In this document: piece after piece, positions 33,784 to 43,952 of the stretch | How the letters are laid out: the number at the start of each line of letters is the position of its first letter | Numbering within the stretch: position 1 is the stretch's first letter | Assembly (NCBI GenBank): GCA_012295275.1 | Contig: CM022679.1 | Coordinates: forward strand, 27,333,483-27,397,482 | Direction: 5' to 3' | Origin: Chrysomallon squamiferum | Taxonomy: Eukaryota; Mollusca; Gastropoda; Neomphalida; Peltospiridae | DNA: 64,000 bases | Position numbers and translations under genes: made by a program | The notes under the pieces: generated by a model | What the model saw: the letters and a program-made list of their open reading frames with translations, nothing else | Databases searched by the model: none | What the model was told of the DNA's origin: nothing

Positions 33784-35426
33784 AATTTTTTTTTTTGTAT
33801 TTTGTGAGGATTGTTGGTTTGTTGTTTTTTTTTTTTTTTTAAGGAAGTTAAGTACATAGATTTTATTTTATATTTGTACATCAGGAATTTTTTTTTATTA
33901 TTATTGAAAGTTTGCTCCATTTTCTTTTACTTTTCTTTTACTTGTTAATCTCTTTTTGTGTTATTCATTTATTTTTGTTGTTTGTTTTGAGTTCACGTAA
34001 CTATATTTTTTTATGTAAAATATTAAATAATTGTGCTTTTGTGTTTCAGAAAGGAGTTTGTAGATTTGTACGTTGATTTTGTGTTTAACAAGTCAGCCAA
34101 GACGCAGTACGAACCATTCAGTGCAGGTTTCCTCAAAGTCTGTGGAGGTAGAGTGTTGGTGAGTCGGGTTTCTTTTCTAGTGTAGTATCAGTGGCAGCAT
34201 AATACAGTTATACTGAATGTGTATTTGTTAATGTTTCTAAGAGATTATCACTGATTTTGAAGCCAATATATCACTTAACTGAGTTTTCAAATGCCTGTCA
34301 TATCTATGAGAAGGTGTACTTGATAAATTCTTTATTGCTAAATTGTAATAAATAGAATTATGGAGTTGGTAATAGGGTGTTTTTCTATTACGTAACCATT
34401 ATGTATAAAATAATTACTGTATATTAAATTGATTGATAGTCTTAAAATATAACCACAGTGGCAGGGAATATTGTATTTTTTGTCATATAAAACAAAAATT
34501 AAAAAGGCTAAATTATGAATACACATATATTTTAATTTTTTTCTTAATATAGTTTAGGTTGAGGTTGAGGTTGGCGTTGGGGTTGGGTTGGGTTGGGTTG
34601 GTTTGGGTTAGGGTTTTAGTTTAGTTGTTTTATTTATTTTATTTTATTTTATTTATTTTTTTTATTTTTTTTTTTTTGTTCAACAGGAACTTTTTCATCC
34701 ACAAGAATTGCAGGCCATGGTTGTCGGCAATGAAAATTATGATTTTATAGAACTGGAGAAAGTAAGAAATATTTAATTTTTTTATTATTTCTTCCTTTTG
34801 TCTTTGAGAGATGACAACTTTGGGTTAAAATTTTTTTTTTTTTTTTTTTATAAATTTAAGAAAATAAATGTACTTGTCAAACTTGGACACAGTATCATTT
34901 TCCTCAACAACAAATTATTTTTAAAAATGTGTCATTACCCTGTTATATATATCAGGCTAATGTTTAATTTGATTCAAGGATCAAGAATATTGTTTTGTGT
35001 GTTCAAAGTACTGTGTTCTGTTTTTGTTTACAGAATAATTATTATTATGTTTTATTGGAAGTAATAAAATACTGTTTTATTTAGTTTTCAGAATAAGATT
35101 ATTGTGTTCTGTTTGTGTTTCAAGTCAAGAATATTGTTTTGTGTTTTTCAAATAAGAATATTGTGTTTTTTAACAAGATTATTGTGTTTTATTTGTATTT
35201 TGAGATTCTAGAATATTGCAGTGTGTTTCTAGAATAAGAATACTGTGTTGTTTTTGTTTGTGTTTCAGAACACTGAGTATAAAGGAGAGTATCACAGATA
35301 TCACCAGACTATCAAGTTTTTCTGGGAAGTTTTCCATGACCTGTCAATGGATGATAAGAAAAAATTTCTAGGTGAGAAGAGATTTAAAAATCTTACTATC
35401 TCATGTTATTCCCATCCAGATCTCTT

Positions 35427-35477
<51 letters not shown>

Positions 35478-36431
35478 CATTCGTGCATGCGTGTGTGTTC
35501 TGAAATTGTAGTTGTTATTTATTTAAAGCTCATTATCTCACTCACTCTCTTTTTTTTTCTCTCTCTCTCTCTTTTTCTTTCTTTCTCAAGTTTCTTTGCT
35601 TCTTCCTCTCCTCCGTCTCTTAAAACTTCTTTTTTTTCTTCTGTTTTAATATTTCCATTTGTATTTTTATGATCATACTTTTTTTTTTTTCCAGTTTTTT
35701 TGACAGGAAGTGACAGAATACCTATCTTTGGAATGCAGCATGTGAAGGTATTTGTCTTATGCTTTCTTTGAATAATTAATAATTTTGATGAAAAGTCATT
35801 TGCCAGTGCAGTGAGCTGTAGGTCAGTGCACATGAGGTATAAGAATTTGAAGGATCAAGTCTTTTTTTAGTGACCCTTTTGCCTTAATTCCAGTTCTAGA
35901 CAATAATACATTACCAGACTGCAAGAGTCCAAGGAGTATATTTTTCTGTCATATTTTTGACAACGTAAAATTATATACGAAAAATAATGTTACACACATA
36001 CACACACCTACATATATATATTTACTAACTCATATTTTTTTTATTTCTACATTTATTAATTTATTTATTTATTTATTTAGTTCATTTGTTGATTTATTGA
36101 TTTATTTAGGTATTTATGTATTTATTATTGATTTGTTTATATAATAAAATTTATTTATTTATTTATTATTTTTTTATTATTATTTCATTATTATTTTTAT
36201 TATTATTTATTTATATATCTTTTTATTTCATTATTATTTATATTATTATTTATTTATTTTTTTCTATTTGTTTAGATTATAATTCAGCCCACGGGAGGAG
36301 GTGACGCCTTTCTACCTGTGGCCCACACCTGTTTCAACTTGTTAGATCTGCCTAAGTATACGTCCAAGACAATTCTCAGGGAAAAGCTCGTCAAGGCAAT
36401 ACAGCAGACAGAGGGCTTCGGTCTTGTGTAG
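16140..36431 (+). CDS. HERC4: HERC4-type E3 ubiquitin ligase (RCC1 propeller + HECT domain)
   Basis: Exons: 16140-16374, 16893-17055, 17442-17518, 17967-18156, 18684-18718, 19007-19098, 20036-20166, 20821-21070, 21655-21782, 22119-22175, 22759-22867, 23467-23656, 24106-24155, 24732-24791, 25083-25142, 25592-25714, 26292-26378, 26917-27081, 28173-28220 or 28273-28320, 31192-31287, 31844-31962, 32331-32378, 32969-33035, 33507-33589, 34050-34158, 34687-34761, 35269-35371, 35695-35747, 36276-36431. All phases agree. Using one alternative exon gives 1,052 residues, about the length of vertebrate HERC4. RCC1 repeats ([25 protein letters not shown]) fill residues 1-390. The HECT domain begins near 725, and its catalytic cysteine is Cys1020 in [10 protein letters not shown] (codon 36330-36332), 32 residues from the end as in the family. 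The enzyme accepts ubiquitin from an E2 and passes it to substrates in the cytosol. ATG 16140 starts the first propeller strand; an acceptor at 16132 implies an upstream 5' UTR exon. Codon 231 is TGA (see the separate entry). Confidence 0.93.
16375..16892 (+). other. HERC4: GC-AG intron of HERC4 (intron 1)
   Basis: The first exon can only be joined in frame if it ends ...AGGCTAG at 16374, with intron start gcatgt. The intron ends ctttcag at 16892. The nearest GT (16379) would shift the frame and break the second RCC1 repeat. Joined this way the protein reads [17 protein letters not shown], matching the family. The body of the intron is rich in (GT)n and (GTAT)n. Confidence 0.75.
17793..17862. 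repeat. (CT)n microsatellite ending in poly-C, HERC4 intron 3
   Basis: An almost perfect dinucleotide tract of about 60 bp runs into nine cytosines. It lies about 100 bp before the acceptor of exon 4 and could act as a pyrimidine-tract-binding site in the pre-mRNA. Confidence 0.9.
18684..18718 (+). CDS. HERC4: HERC4 exon 5 with in-frame TGA
   Basis: This 35-nt exon continues the propeller: [14 protein letters not shown], then DRPVPTL from exon 6. Phase and flanking homology agree on both sides. Related HERC proteins read N/S-D-E-x-D-R here, so the TGA codon (18709-18711) is also one codon more than expected. Removing three bases within gaatga would restore the usual length. The donor is GAG|gtaaag. 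An alternative donor, GGA|gtaaat at 18699/18700, exists but leaves the wrong phase for exon 6. Confidence 0.7.
18806..18889. repeat. (CT)n microsatellite, HERC4 intron 5
   Basis: A perfect CT dinucleotide tract of about 84 bp lies in the 288-nt intron between exons 5 and 6. Open frames across it on both strands are repeat translations. Confidence 0.95.
19080..19600 (+). repeat. About 76-bp minisatellite beginning at the HERC4 exon-6 donor
   Basis: Units end in taattacag or a close variant at 19129, 19219, 19296, 19370, 19446, 19522 and 19592, so the period settles at 70-77 bp. Most endings are followed by gta or gga. Units also contain decayed versions of the exon end and donor (real: CTGACACAG|gtaaaaatat; copies such as cctaacacaggcaatatat and ccatgcaggtaatatct). 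The array starts within the last bases of exon 6 and occupies the first half of the intron. Confidence 0.8.
20325..20640 (+). repeat. Degenerate repeats with acceptor-like tttttcccag, HERC4 intron 7
   Basis: Four or five diverged copies of a segment near tttttcccagtctagcaagt, with ttatc and ctcttgtag downstream, occur around 20337, 20424, 20480, 20545 and 20630. The spacing is about 55-90 bp. Each copy presents a polypyrimidine-AG, although the real exon-8 acceptor at 20820 is further on and reads tcaaaaacag. Confidence 0.5.
22437..22495. repeat. (ATT)n microsatellite, HERC4 intron 10
   Basis: A trinucleotide tract flanked by TTTA repeats. A (GT)n tract follows at 22686-22713, close to the exon-11 acceptor (22758). 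Confidence 0.9.
23914..24008. repeat. (AAT)n/(AATAAC)n microsatellite, HERC4 intron 12
   Basis: AATAAC hexamers pass into a pure AAT tract about 70 bp long, about 100 bp before exon 13. The open frames on the minus strand are repeat translations. Confidence 0.9.
24285..24600 (+). repeat. Dispersed repeat, copy A (HERC4 intron 13)
   Basis: This shares blocks in the same order with 37150-37440: tctggcttccaga, ttttgaattaggtg, a gacacc..ttcaagt block, gttgctgtg, actctcacattcatt-like text and accctactttagaagtg. The two copies are clearly related but heavily diverged. The class is unknown. No target duplication was identified. Confidence 0.65.
25300..25482. repeat. (CATA)n/(CA)n microsatellite, HERC4 intron 15
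   Basis: Mixed catacata and cacaca repeats end in a perfect (CA)n of about 28 bp at 25453-25481. A (GT)n tract of about 42 bp follows in the next intron at 25819-25861. Confidence 0.9.
26048..26262. repeat. (AAT)n-rich microsatellite before HERC4 exon 17
   Basis: About 215 bp of AAT repeats with occasional AAC and AATA variants. The acceptor of exon 17 (26291) follows within 30 bp. Confidence 0.9.
26560..26900. repeat. (TAG)n, (ATT)n and (CAT)n composite before HERC4 exon 18
   Basis: Runs of tagtag (26592-26620), attatt and catcat repeats fill the region up to the exon-18 acceptor at 26916. The long hydrophobic open frame across the boundary is repeat translation joined to the true exon. 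Confidence 0.85.
27082..27700. repeat. GT-rich microsatellite region, HERC4 intron 18
   Basis: Imperfect (GT)n interspersed with gtct, gtat and gggt begins directly at the exon-18 donor and continues to about 27690. No exon is seen in it. Confidence 0.85.
28173..28220 (+). CDS. HERC4: HERC4 alternative exon 19a (HECT N-lobe)
   Basis: A 48-nt phase-0 exon with acceptor tattgcag and donor AAG|gtaaaa. It encodes [16 protein letters not shown], the conserved HECT strand and loop before the EFFLLL helix. Ten of 16 residues are identical to the neighbouring exon 19b. Both exons start and end in the same phase, so either can precede exon 20 without a frame change. Confidence 0.88.
28273..28320 (+). 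CDS. HERC4: HERC4 alternative exon 19b (HECT N-lobe)
   Basis: A 48-nt phase-0 exon with acceptor tttttcacag and donor AAG|gtttga. It encodes [16 protein letters not shown]. The [10 protein letters not shown] core is slightly closer than exon 19a to the vertebrate HERC4 form as I remember it. It lies exactly 100 bp after exon 19a, with only 52 nt between them. A tandem duplication of one ancestral exon is the simplest origin. Confidence 0.88.
28360..28880. repeat. G/T-rich microsatellite region, HERC4 intron 19
   Basis: Starting 40 bp after exon 19b, ggtgtgg and gtgtagg repeats pass into (GT)n (28481-28519) and mixed gtat/gtgt runs. The sense strand has many GG and GGG runs, a plausible binding region for splicing regulators near the alternative exons. 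Confidence 0.8.
28881..30620. other. Middle of HERC4 intron 19, no feature
   Basis: AT-rich intron sequence with poly-T runs near 30000 and 30060 and an (ATT)n tract at 29471-29508. No exon or recognisable element was seen. Confidence 0.5.
30624..31172 (+). repeat. 20-bp minisatellite directly before HERC4 exon 20
   Basis: About 27 copies of tgttaactgagattatagtt, some truncated, run to within 20 bp of the exon-20 acceptor (31191). Variants with gattacag or gattatag give dozens of AG dinucleotides after a weakly pyrimidine-rich stretch. The real acceptor, tttttctacag, follows the last units. Confidence 0.92.
33085..33420. repeat. (CAT)n/(ATT)n composite, HERC4 intron 23
   Basis: CAT and ATT trinucleotides. 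Within them is a higher-order repeat of about 60 bp (ttgctac..ttattattattattat near 33290, 33348 and 33400). Confidence 0.8.
34560..34622 (+). repeat. GGGTT tract with G-quadruplex potential, HERC4 intron 25
   Basis: The sense strand reads gaggttgaggttggcgttgg and then ggggttgggttgggttgggt, followed by ttgggttaggg. Four or more runs of at least three G are separated by 2-nt loops, which fits the canonical G-quadruplex pattern. It lies about 65 bp before the exon-26 acceptor (34686). Confidence 0.85.
34978..35268 (+). repeat. Degenerate minisatellite copying the exon-27 acceptor
   Basis: Repeated motifs combine a gttt(t)caga/tttacaga end with ataagaatattgtgttctg. Copies lie near 35028, 35085, 35120, 35147, 35172, 35208 and 35228. 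The last ends in the true acceptor gtgtttcag|AACACTG at 35268. The spacing is irregular, about 20-55 bp. Confidence 0.65.
35431..35475. repeat. (GT)n microsatellite, HERC4 intron 27
   Basis: A pure GT tract of about 42 bp, about 60 bp after the exon-27 donor. Confidence 0.93.
36276..36431 (+). CDS. HERC4: HERC4 last exon with catalytic cysteine
   Basis: This exon encodes [20 protein letters not shown] and the tail to EGFGLV, then TAG at 36429-36431. The [10 protein letters not shown] motif carries the HECT nucleophile (TGT 36330-36332). The tail with phenylalanine at the fourth position from the end (F-G-L-V) fits the conserved -4 phenylalanine of active HECT ligases, so the enzyme is predicted to be catalytically competent. 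Confidence 0.93.
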   Translation: MIIQPTGGGDAFLPVAHTCFNLLDLPKYTSKTILREKLVKAIQQTEGFGLV

Positions 36432-37920
36432 CACATGGACAGATAATTACTTGCAAACAAGATCATGTTAGATGAGAATGATTACAAAAAACAAAAAAAT
36501 CTCACAAAACAAAAACAAACAATAACATCAGAATTTTCTGTTAAATGCAATGAATTTTTTTTTTTTTAAATATATATATATGTCCCAAAAAAAACAAAAA
36601 AAAGTGTTCAGAAAAAAGTTTTGTTGATTCAGAAGATGTAGGAAAAGTGTCAGAAAGTATCAAGAAAGATGAAGAAAAAGTTTTTTTGAAAAACAAGAAA
36701 ACATCTAGAAAAATTAGCAAAAACTAAATAATAAAAACGAAAAATTTAAAGAAGATATAAACACATACGAAAACGGTTTGGTAACCTGTTTTAGAAAGAA
36801 GATAAAGAAACTTGACAGAACCAGCAAGGGTATTTTAGGGATTTGATATATTTTTTTCATTTTTTGTTTTTGTTTTTTACAAATACCACAATATCTAAAA
36901 AAAATAAAACATAGATTTTCAGAAACTTTCTTTTGTAGCATAAAAATAATAATAATGTTAATATTAACAATACATGATTAGACTAAATATTTTTTGAAAA
37001 AATTTGTATTGAATTAAAGAAACAACAGGTTGGATGCATGTTACAGTTAATCTGTGAAGAAAATAACGATGAGACTTAATTGTGTTACGAAAAAAACATT
37101 TTGTTACTACCACTACTGCAACTACTACTACTACTACTACTACTAAATGTACCAAACCATTCATCTGGCTTCCAGAAATCTTGAAAATCCAGAAATCCAG
37201 CTACTTTTGAATTAGGTGTTCTTTTGTTTTAATTTCCATGACACCAATTCAAGTAAGAGTGTTGCTGTGTATTATTTGATTCAACTTGCTCTCATTTTCA
37301 TTTATTATCACATATAAAAGACTAGAACAATATCGCACCTTCAGTACAGGTTTTTAAAGTAATTTAATAACAATCAAACAAACCCTGCTTTAGAAATATA
37401 TTATATGGTATCTGTTAAATATTTTAAAAGTAAATAATTAAATTAAATTGAAAAAAACCTAAAATACCATTTTAAGTTCAAGTATTTATGGATGATTCCT
37501 AGGAAGGTCAGTGTTCTGTTTTTGGTTGGATTTCGGTTGTTGTTTTTTTTCGTTCTGTTTTTAATCACTGATTTGTTATATATTTGTTTTTATTTTTTAG
37601 ATACTTTTATAAATGTTTTTAAAGTACTGATTTTACCAAACTGACATTCACTGAACAGTTAAAATGTCAAACAAGTGGCTGCATGTATATTTGTGAATGA
37701 AAAGAAAATGTGCAAAGCTCATGAGTGAAAATTTGTGTACACTTTGATGTTATGGAGAAAGGATGTATTATTGTTAAGTTTTAGATATTGTTTTAAAGTG
37801 GCTTGTTAGAAGCAAAAGCAGATGTTTTTTATGTGTGTATGAATATACAAGATTTCCTTCCGGTCTTCTTTGTGCATATATGTATATGAGTGTACAAAAA
37901 GTGTGTATTAGTGTGTGTGT

Positions 37921-37951
<31 letters not shown>

Positions 37952-38560
37952 CAATTAATTATAAATAAACTATATTGTGGTATATGAAGGCAGTTTAAAA
38001 TTGGTGACATCTTTTCGATTCACATAAATAAATAATCAAGAAATTCTCAAAAGAGTGGTAAAATACATTTATTGCATGAAGGAATAATAGGTTGTATTAG
38101 AAAAAAGAAAAAATCTTTATGTAGTATTTTTTTTTTTTAAATTGTTTTTCAATTGTTTCTAACAATATTTATGTGTATATTTTAGACATAACCATTTATA
38201 TTTCTTTTCTTCTTTTTAAATTGAAAAAACAATATTTAATATTTAGAAACATTGTTTTTATTACTGGAATGCTTGATGTGCAAATCAGAAATTGTGTGAA
38301 TTATATATATATATAGATATATATATATACATACACACACAACACACACACACACCAACACAACTATGTACACCTAGATTCAGTACAGACCGTTTATCCT
38401 CCTTTAGGTTATTTTGTATCTGTTAAATACATTTTTATCATTTACTTTTCACTGTTTATTTTATACTTTAAGTATATATATATAAATTATTATCTTTTTT
38501 CAAAACTTGCTGGATCACACAAAAAAGAAAAATGTAAAAGAAATTTTATTATTATTATTA

Positions 38561-38599
<39 letters not shown>

Positions 38600-39859
38600 T
38601 TATTTTTATTTTTATTTTTTTTAATTATTTTATTGTTATTGTTAGTTTTGTTTCAGTTTTAATTTTCTGCAGCTTTAACAAGTACATAATTTTTACTGAT
38701 CTCTGTTTTCAAATACATTGTTTTGTACATATTTTAGTCACATATAACTATGCCAGTATATAAATGAATGTATGCATACATAGATGAATTCCATTTTTGA
38801 TATTTGATTACTACAACTACTTTAGCTATAACTGTTAATACTACTACAAGTATTTCTATTAGTAGTACAACTATAAATACTACTACTACTACAGCATCAA
38901 CACCTACTATTATTACTACAACAACTACTATTACTGTTACATCAGCAGTTACTATTACTTACACTACAACTACAGTGCTACTACTACTACTTTCATTTAT
39001 CAAACTTTGGTTGGTTCTTACTTTCAAACCATTAACTTGTCTCCTTCTGACAATAAACAGTATATTTTATTTATCTTATAAATGCTGGTTATAGTTAACA
39101 TCAGAACATCGTGATATGTTTTAATAATTTTGAAAATAAATTTATTGTAACAACTTTTTTGTATGCAGTGTGTACTATTATGCAGCTCTTATTAATCTCT
39201 TGGTTGTGTACTTCCAGACAGGAATGTCAGAAGTTTTGTATAAATTGTTTCACTGTGTGTTGTTGCTGTATCTATGTAACTATTCTTTTAATTAAAAAAA
39301 TGGAATAGAAATCATATTTTATAATGTGAAAAAAATGCCTCACATACATATGAAATATTATATGCTCACATAAATGTTTGTGTGTGTAGTTCCTTTCTAA
39401 CATTTTTTAAAAATTGTTATTGTTATGTGTTTGTATTTTTATTTTTACACTAAAAAGCTGAATATTTAAATAATAATAATAATAATAATAATCACTGCAG
39501 TTCAAACCACAATTTTAATAATTTTTTTGCTAAAGCAGATTTCGTTTTTAATGTCATGAAGAGAGGATAAAAAATTTAATTAAATGTACTTTATTATATT
39601 GCACTTTTTAAATGTAATTTTGAATAATAAAATATGGATTTGGAATCAAGCTTGGATTTAGATAAAGCAAGCCCTAGGGTATGAGATGCACCAGTAGGGG
39701 CATCCCAGTACATCACCTCCAAAAGGTTTTGACAGCTGGTATTTCTGGGTGGGGAGAATTTTATTATTGTTGTTATTGATGTAATTCAGGCTCTGCCTAA
39801 TGTGGAGTTTAGTTAATAAAGCCTAGAAGAAAGAAGAAAATGTATTTTTATGATAATAA

Positions 39860-39903
<44 letters not shown>

Positions 39904-40456
39904 GTGTTGTTTTGTTTATGCTTAAATCCGAACCCGAGCGGGATAATTGGGATTATGAAACAGTTGTGTTTTGTAATTATCTACCTATATGTTTGTATAC
40001 GTGTGTAATAACTCTGATACTGTGATATTTTCACTAGTGTGTTTCTCCGATACTTACGAAATTATGACACAAATAAAGAAATTTATAGTCAATTCTTTTG
40101 TATTGTTTATTTATATAGTTATTTGTTTATTATGTGCATGGCAGTTTCAATTTGTTTTTCAAGATTTATATGTATGTATATATATATATTTACGTTTCAG
40201 TAAGAGGAGATAACTCCTTAACATCGCTGCCTGTAATAATTTTCCACATTGGGAGCAGTTTCAATAATCACCGGTTTACGGAAGTAAACTTAGATGCGCG
40301 TGACTGTCTCCATTGCCACTTGAGAAGAAACACAACTAAAAATTATAGACGATAACAAACAAATCAGCTAGTACGTTACAACCATGTACTATACAGAGCA
40401 CTGCTCATCAAGCTGTTAAGTGAGATAAAATATAAGTTATAATTAAATCTATACGT
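36432..40456. other. HERC4 3' UTR and intergenic sequence
   Basis: No coding exon was found. Contents: the presumed HERC4 3' UTR with AATAAA motifs near 37964 and 38027, dispersed repeat copy B (37150-37440), a related fragment near 38372-38440, an (ATT)n tract at 38545-38602, an (ACT)n-like tract at 38805-38990 and a poly-T of about 34 nt at 39865-39898. The end is presumed promoter and 5' UTR of the next gene. Confidence 0.55.
37150..37440 (+). repeat. Dispersed repeat, copy B (after HERC4)
   Basis: Homologous in order and orientation to 24285-24600. Copy B starts gtaccaaaccattcatctgg and contains ttgaaaatccagaaatccag. That text recalls the mismatched 'ccagaaatcc' ends of pogo-like elements. 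Shorter relatives occur at about 38372-38440 and 45240-45400, which share accgtttatc/accatttatc and gtatctgttaaata. Confidence 0.6.
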
Positions 40457-43400
40457 ATGTCGCTGCTAGAAATGTTAATTACGGCGGTTTTGTGTTATGC
40501 AATTTCGCAAGTGTGGGTGTTGGGTGTATCGCATGAAGATTTACACACAACACGTACTACACAGAAATCATCAAATGCCACGGTTCCAGCACCTACAGTT
40601 GATCCATTGCATTTTGGTAAGTTAAACACTCAAATACGTAAGGATATGGGTGCGGGTTAAAAAAATTAAATTGACATGCATTAACTGTTCGGAAGATCTT
40701 AGAAGAATAGATATTCATGACGGTGAAGCTAATTTCGTTTTAAGGTAACAGAATTAAACACGTCGATCACCCTTCACAGTACTAGACTGTAGTCGATATT
40801 ATTTTATAGGATGTCATTGAACTTTTTTACTGATTGTTATACACTGATACAGTGATAGGTTTATTGCGTATTTCTTTATAACCACTAAACCAGGTAACAC
40901 AGGCGATAGTTTCACTTTCATATTTTGTTTCAGTTGACAGCATGTATCGAACATTTCTGCTCAGTACAATTAATGGGAACGCTTAAAGCAGTGGTTCTCA
41001 AACTTTCTGAAGTCGAGGCACACGTAAAGCCTTACAAAAAACTGCGAGCTCACTACACACAAAATGCTAAGAAATATAATGCAAAATGTAAAAATATACA
41101 GAAATACTGAAAGAAGGATATATACCTTTATTCTCATCTATTTTGCATACTCCCATTTCCTTGTCAGTTGACTGAAGATTTGTTCTTTTTTTGCACTTGA
41201 TGTTGATGTTGGTGAGAGTGGAAAATCCTCATTTTCATAAGTATGATGTTGAAAATTGCAGTAAAATGGCTAAAGATTTTTTGGATATCTTTTTTCTCTA
41301 ATTGAAATCCAAAAATTTTCAAGACTAATTTCCTTATATTTAATCTTCAATCCACCATCGGTGGATACAGTTGCCAGGTCTTCTTCTTCAGCTAATGTTA
41401 AACTAGCATCATCTGAAATTTCTATGAATGGATTTTGAATCCATGCATTTTGTTCAGTGTTAAGTGATGGAAAATAATTTATCTTCCAAATTTTTTTCTG
41501 AATAGATGTCAAAATGCTAATCCACAATTCAATGTACTATAAATCGGTTTTATATCGTCACAAATATCTACCTAGATCCTAGAATTTCGTGAGGCATATC
41601 TAAGCATGTCTCCAGGCACACCCTTTGAGAACCACTGGATTAAATCATGAAAGTGCTTATATTTGTGAAAATCTAACAGTCTTTTCTCACTTCATTCCAG
41701 TAAACTACACTCTTGAAATTTCCTCATCAGGACCTGCAGTTTTGGACTCAACGGTCAGATTTACAGCCATATTAAAAGACAGAGAGGGTCATCTGGCTCA
41801 GTCTAAGATGTTCCGATATTTGTGGTCAAACAGTGCTGACACATCCATGAAAAAGACTGTAGATGACTATAATGCTTCCATTGAGTACAGGACTAGCAGC
41901 GACAAAGATTCTCCAGGGCAGTATTTGATGACAGTTATAGTGTATGTCAAAGACACGGTGCCCAAGAAAATAGTGTCATATGGATCCTTGCAGTTTGATC
42001 TCACAGGTAAAAATGATTAAAACTGTAATTTGTGTGCTTTCAGATGGTTTTATTTTATTATTATTATCTTTTTCATTGTTTTTATTTTGTTTTTGGTGGA
42101 AGTATATCACATATTTTTGGCAGAAGTTTATTGTGTTAACTTCATTTCAGTATTATTTGTTGTTTTATTTCAGTATTATTATTATTTTTATTTTATTTTG
42201 TCGTATAATGTTATTGTTTGTTGTATTTTTCAGAGACTTTGAATGGAAATTTAAATTTTAGTCAACATTTGCTGTATCAGAGGAAGAATGATACATTCTC
42301 AACAGGGAAAACCTTGAGTGTTTTTGTGAATGTAACAGACAGATTTCCTTTAGAATGGTATAGCCCCACAATTAGATTTGTATACTACTGGTACCAAAAT
42401 AATAATTTTGTCATTGCAACAAATTATCCTAACTATACAGTAACACCAACAAAAGCAGGGAATTTAAATTTGTCCACTATGATAATAGCCACTCTGCCGT
42501 ATTACAAAATGTTACATTCCAACACGAGTTTGCTGTATTCACCTGTCACATGTGATCTGTTACGAAAGTACAAAAAGATAGTGCTACACAGCATTCAGGA
42601 TATATTTTCTCTGAAAAAGTGTGGTATTATGGAACAAAATGTATCAATTAAAGGTGAGAATTCCGTAACTAAAAATTTTGATATTAACTAACTTATTTGT
42701 TTCTTTATTATTATTATTTATGGAGAAATCAATAAAATAAAAAATAAAAAATAATATTTTTTATGTCTAATGGTTCCTCTCTTCATACACATATATAATG
42801 TCATTTTATTTTATTTTTTATTTTCGCTTTTTTTTTGAAGTGTTATTAATATCTCAGTCTGTAGCTGTTATTTATTTTATTTATTTTTTGTTTGTTTGAT
42901 TGGTTTTTGTGAATTTTTATTTTAGGTTCTTTTTTATTTTTTTTATTTGAACCTCATAATGGTATTATTATTATTGGAATAAAATTCAGCACTGTCTTTT
43001 ACATAACAACTTTCTCACATTTAGCAAACTGTTTTACCTTTTAAAGACATTGCTTTATTCAAATTATTGTACTTTGAACACTTAGATGTTACATATAAAG
43101 TGTAGGATTGGCATGCCTACTTTATCAGCTTATAGGACACATAACCTTTGATCCTAAATCAGACACAGGGTGGATCAAAGATTTTGATAACAGTTCACAG
43201 CATTATTATGCGTAGGTCAACAAACACATCTAGCTGAACTGTGGATGATGGATAATACCATTAAAATAAAATGCTTTAATTGTAATGAGAGTCTTGTATA
43301 TGTTGAGTGTTTTGATCTATGAATCCAACCATTGTTTGTAGTGGTACTGTTAGGGTCTGTAGTGCATGTTGTTTGTCTTGTACTTTTCATTTACTCAAGA

Positions 43401-43921
43401 CATTCTTGCTGCATATTCAATGTAACCGTACTGAAAACTGTAAAACATTATTAAATCAACAAATAATGCATTGATGATGAAAAAGTTATATAATAAAATT
43501 CAGTTTTTTTAAGCAATAGTTTTAATATCTAAATAATTATTTTGTATGTACTATTAACAAATAGATTCAGCAGTTGTTTAATCATGAAATATCATGGACA
43601 ACGTTGGTAGTTGTTTATACTTTTTTGCCAGTTCATACATTTTTTCAGTTTTTCTTTCAATCTTATAACAATTGTAAGCTGGACTGTTGTTCTAATTGCA
43701 GAATCACTGAAAAATCTGACAATAAAAGGAAACAAATATCATCCTCTGGGTGAACCAGTCAAAATCAATATCACATGTCATGGAAAGTAAGTAAATGTGA
43801 AAAATAAAATAAAATTTAGAGTTAAAAGATTTTTTTAATTTGTATATAGAGTGTGTATGAGCAGTATTTATTTAAATAAAATAAAAAATGTAGAAAACAT
43901 TTTTAGTATATTGTATTAATA

Positions 43922-43952
<31 letters not shown>

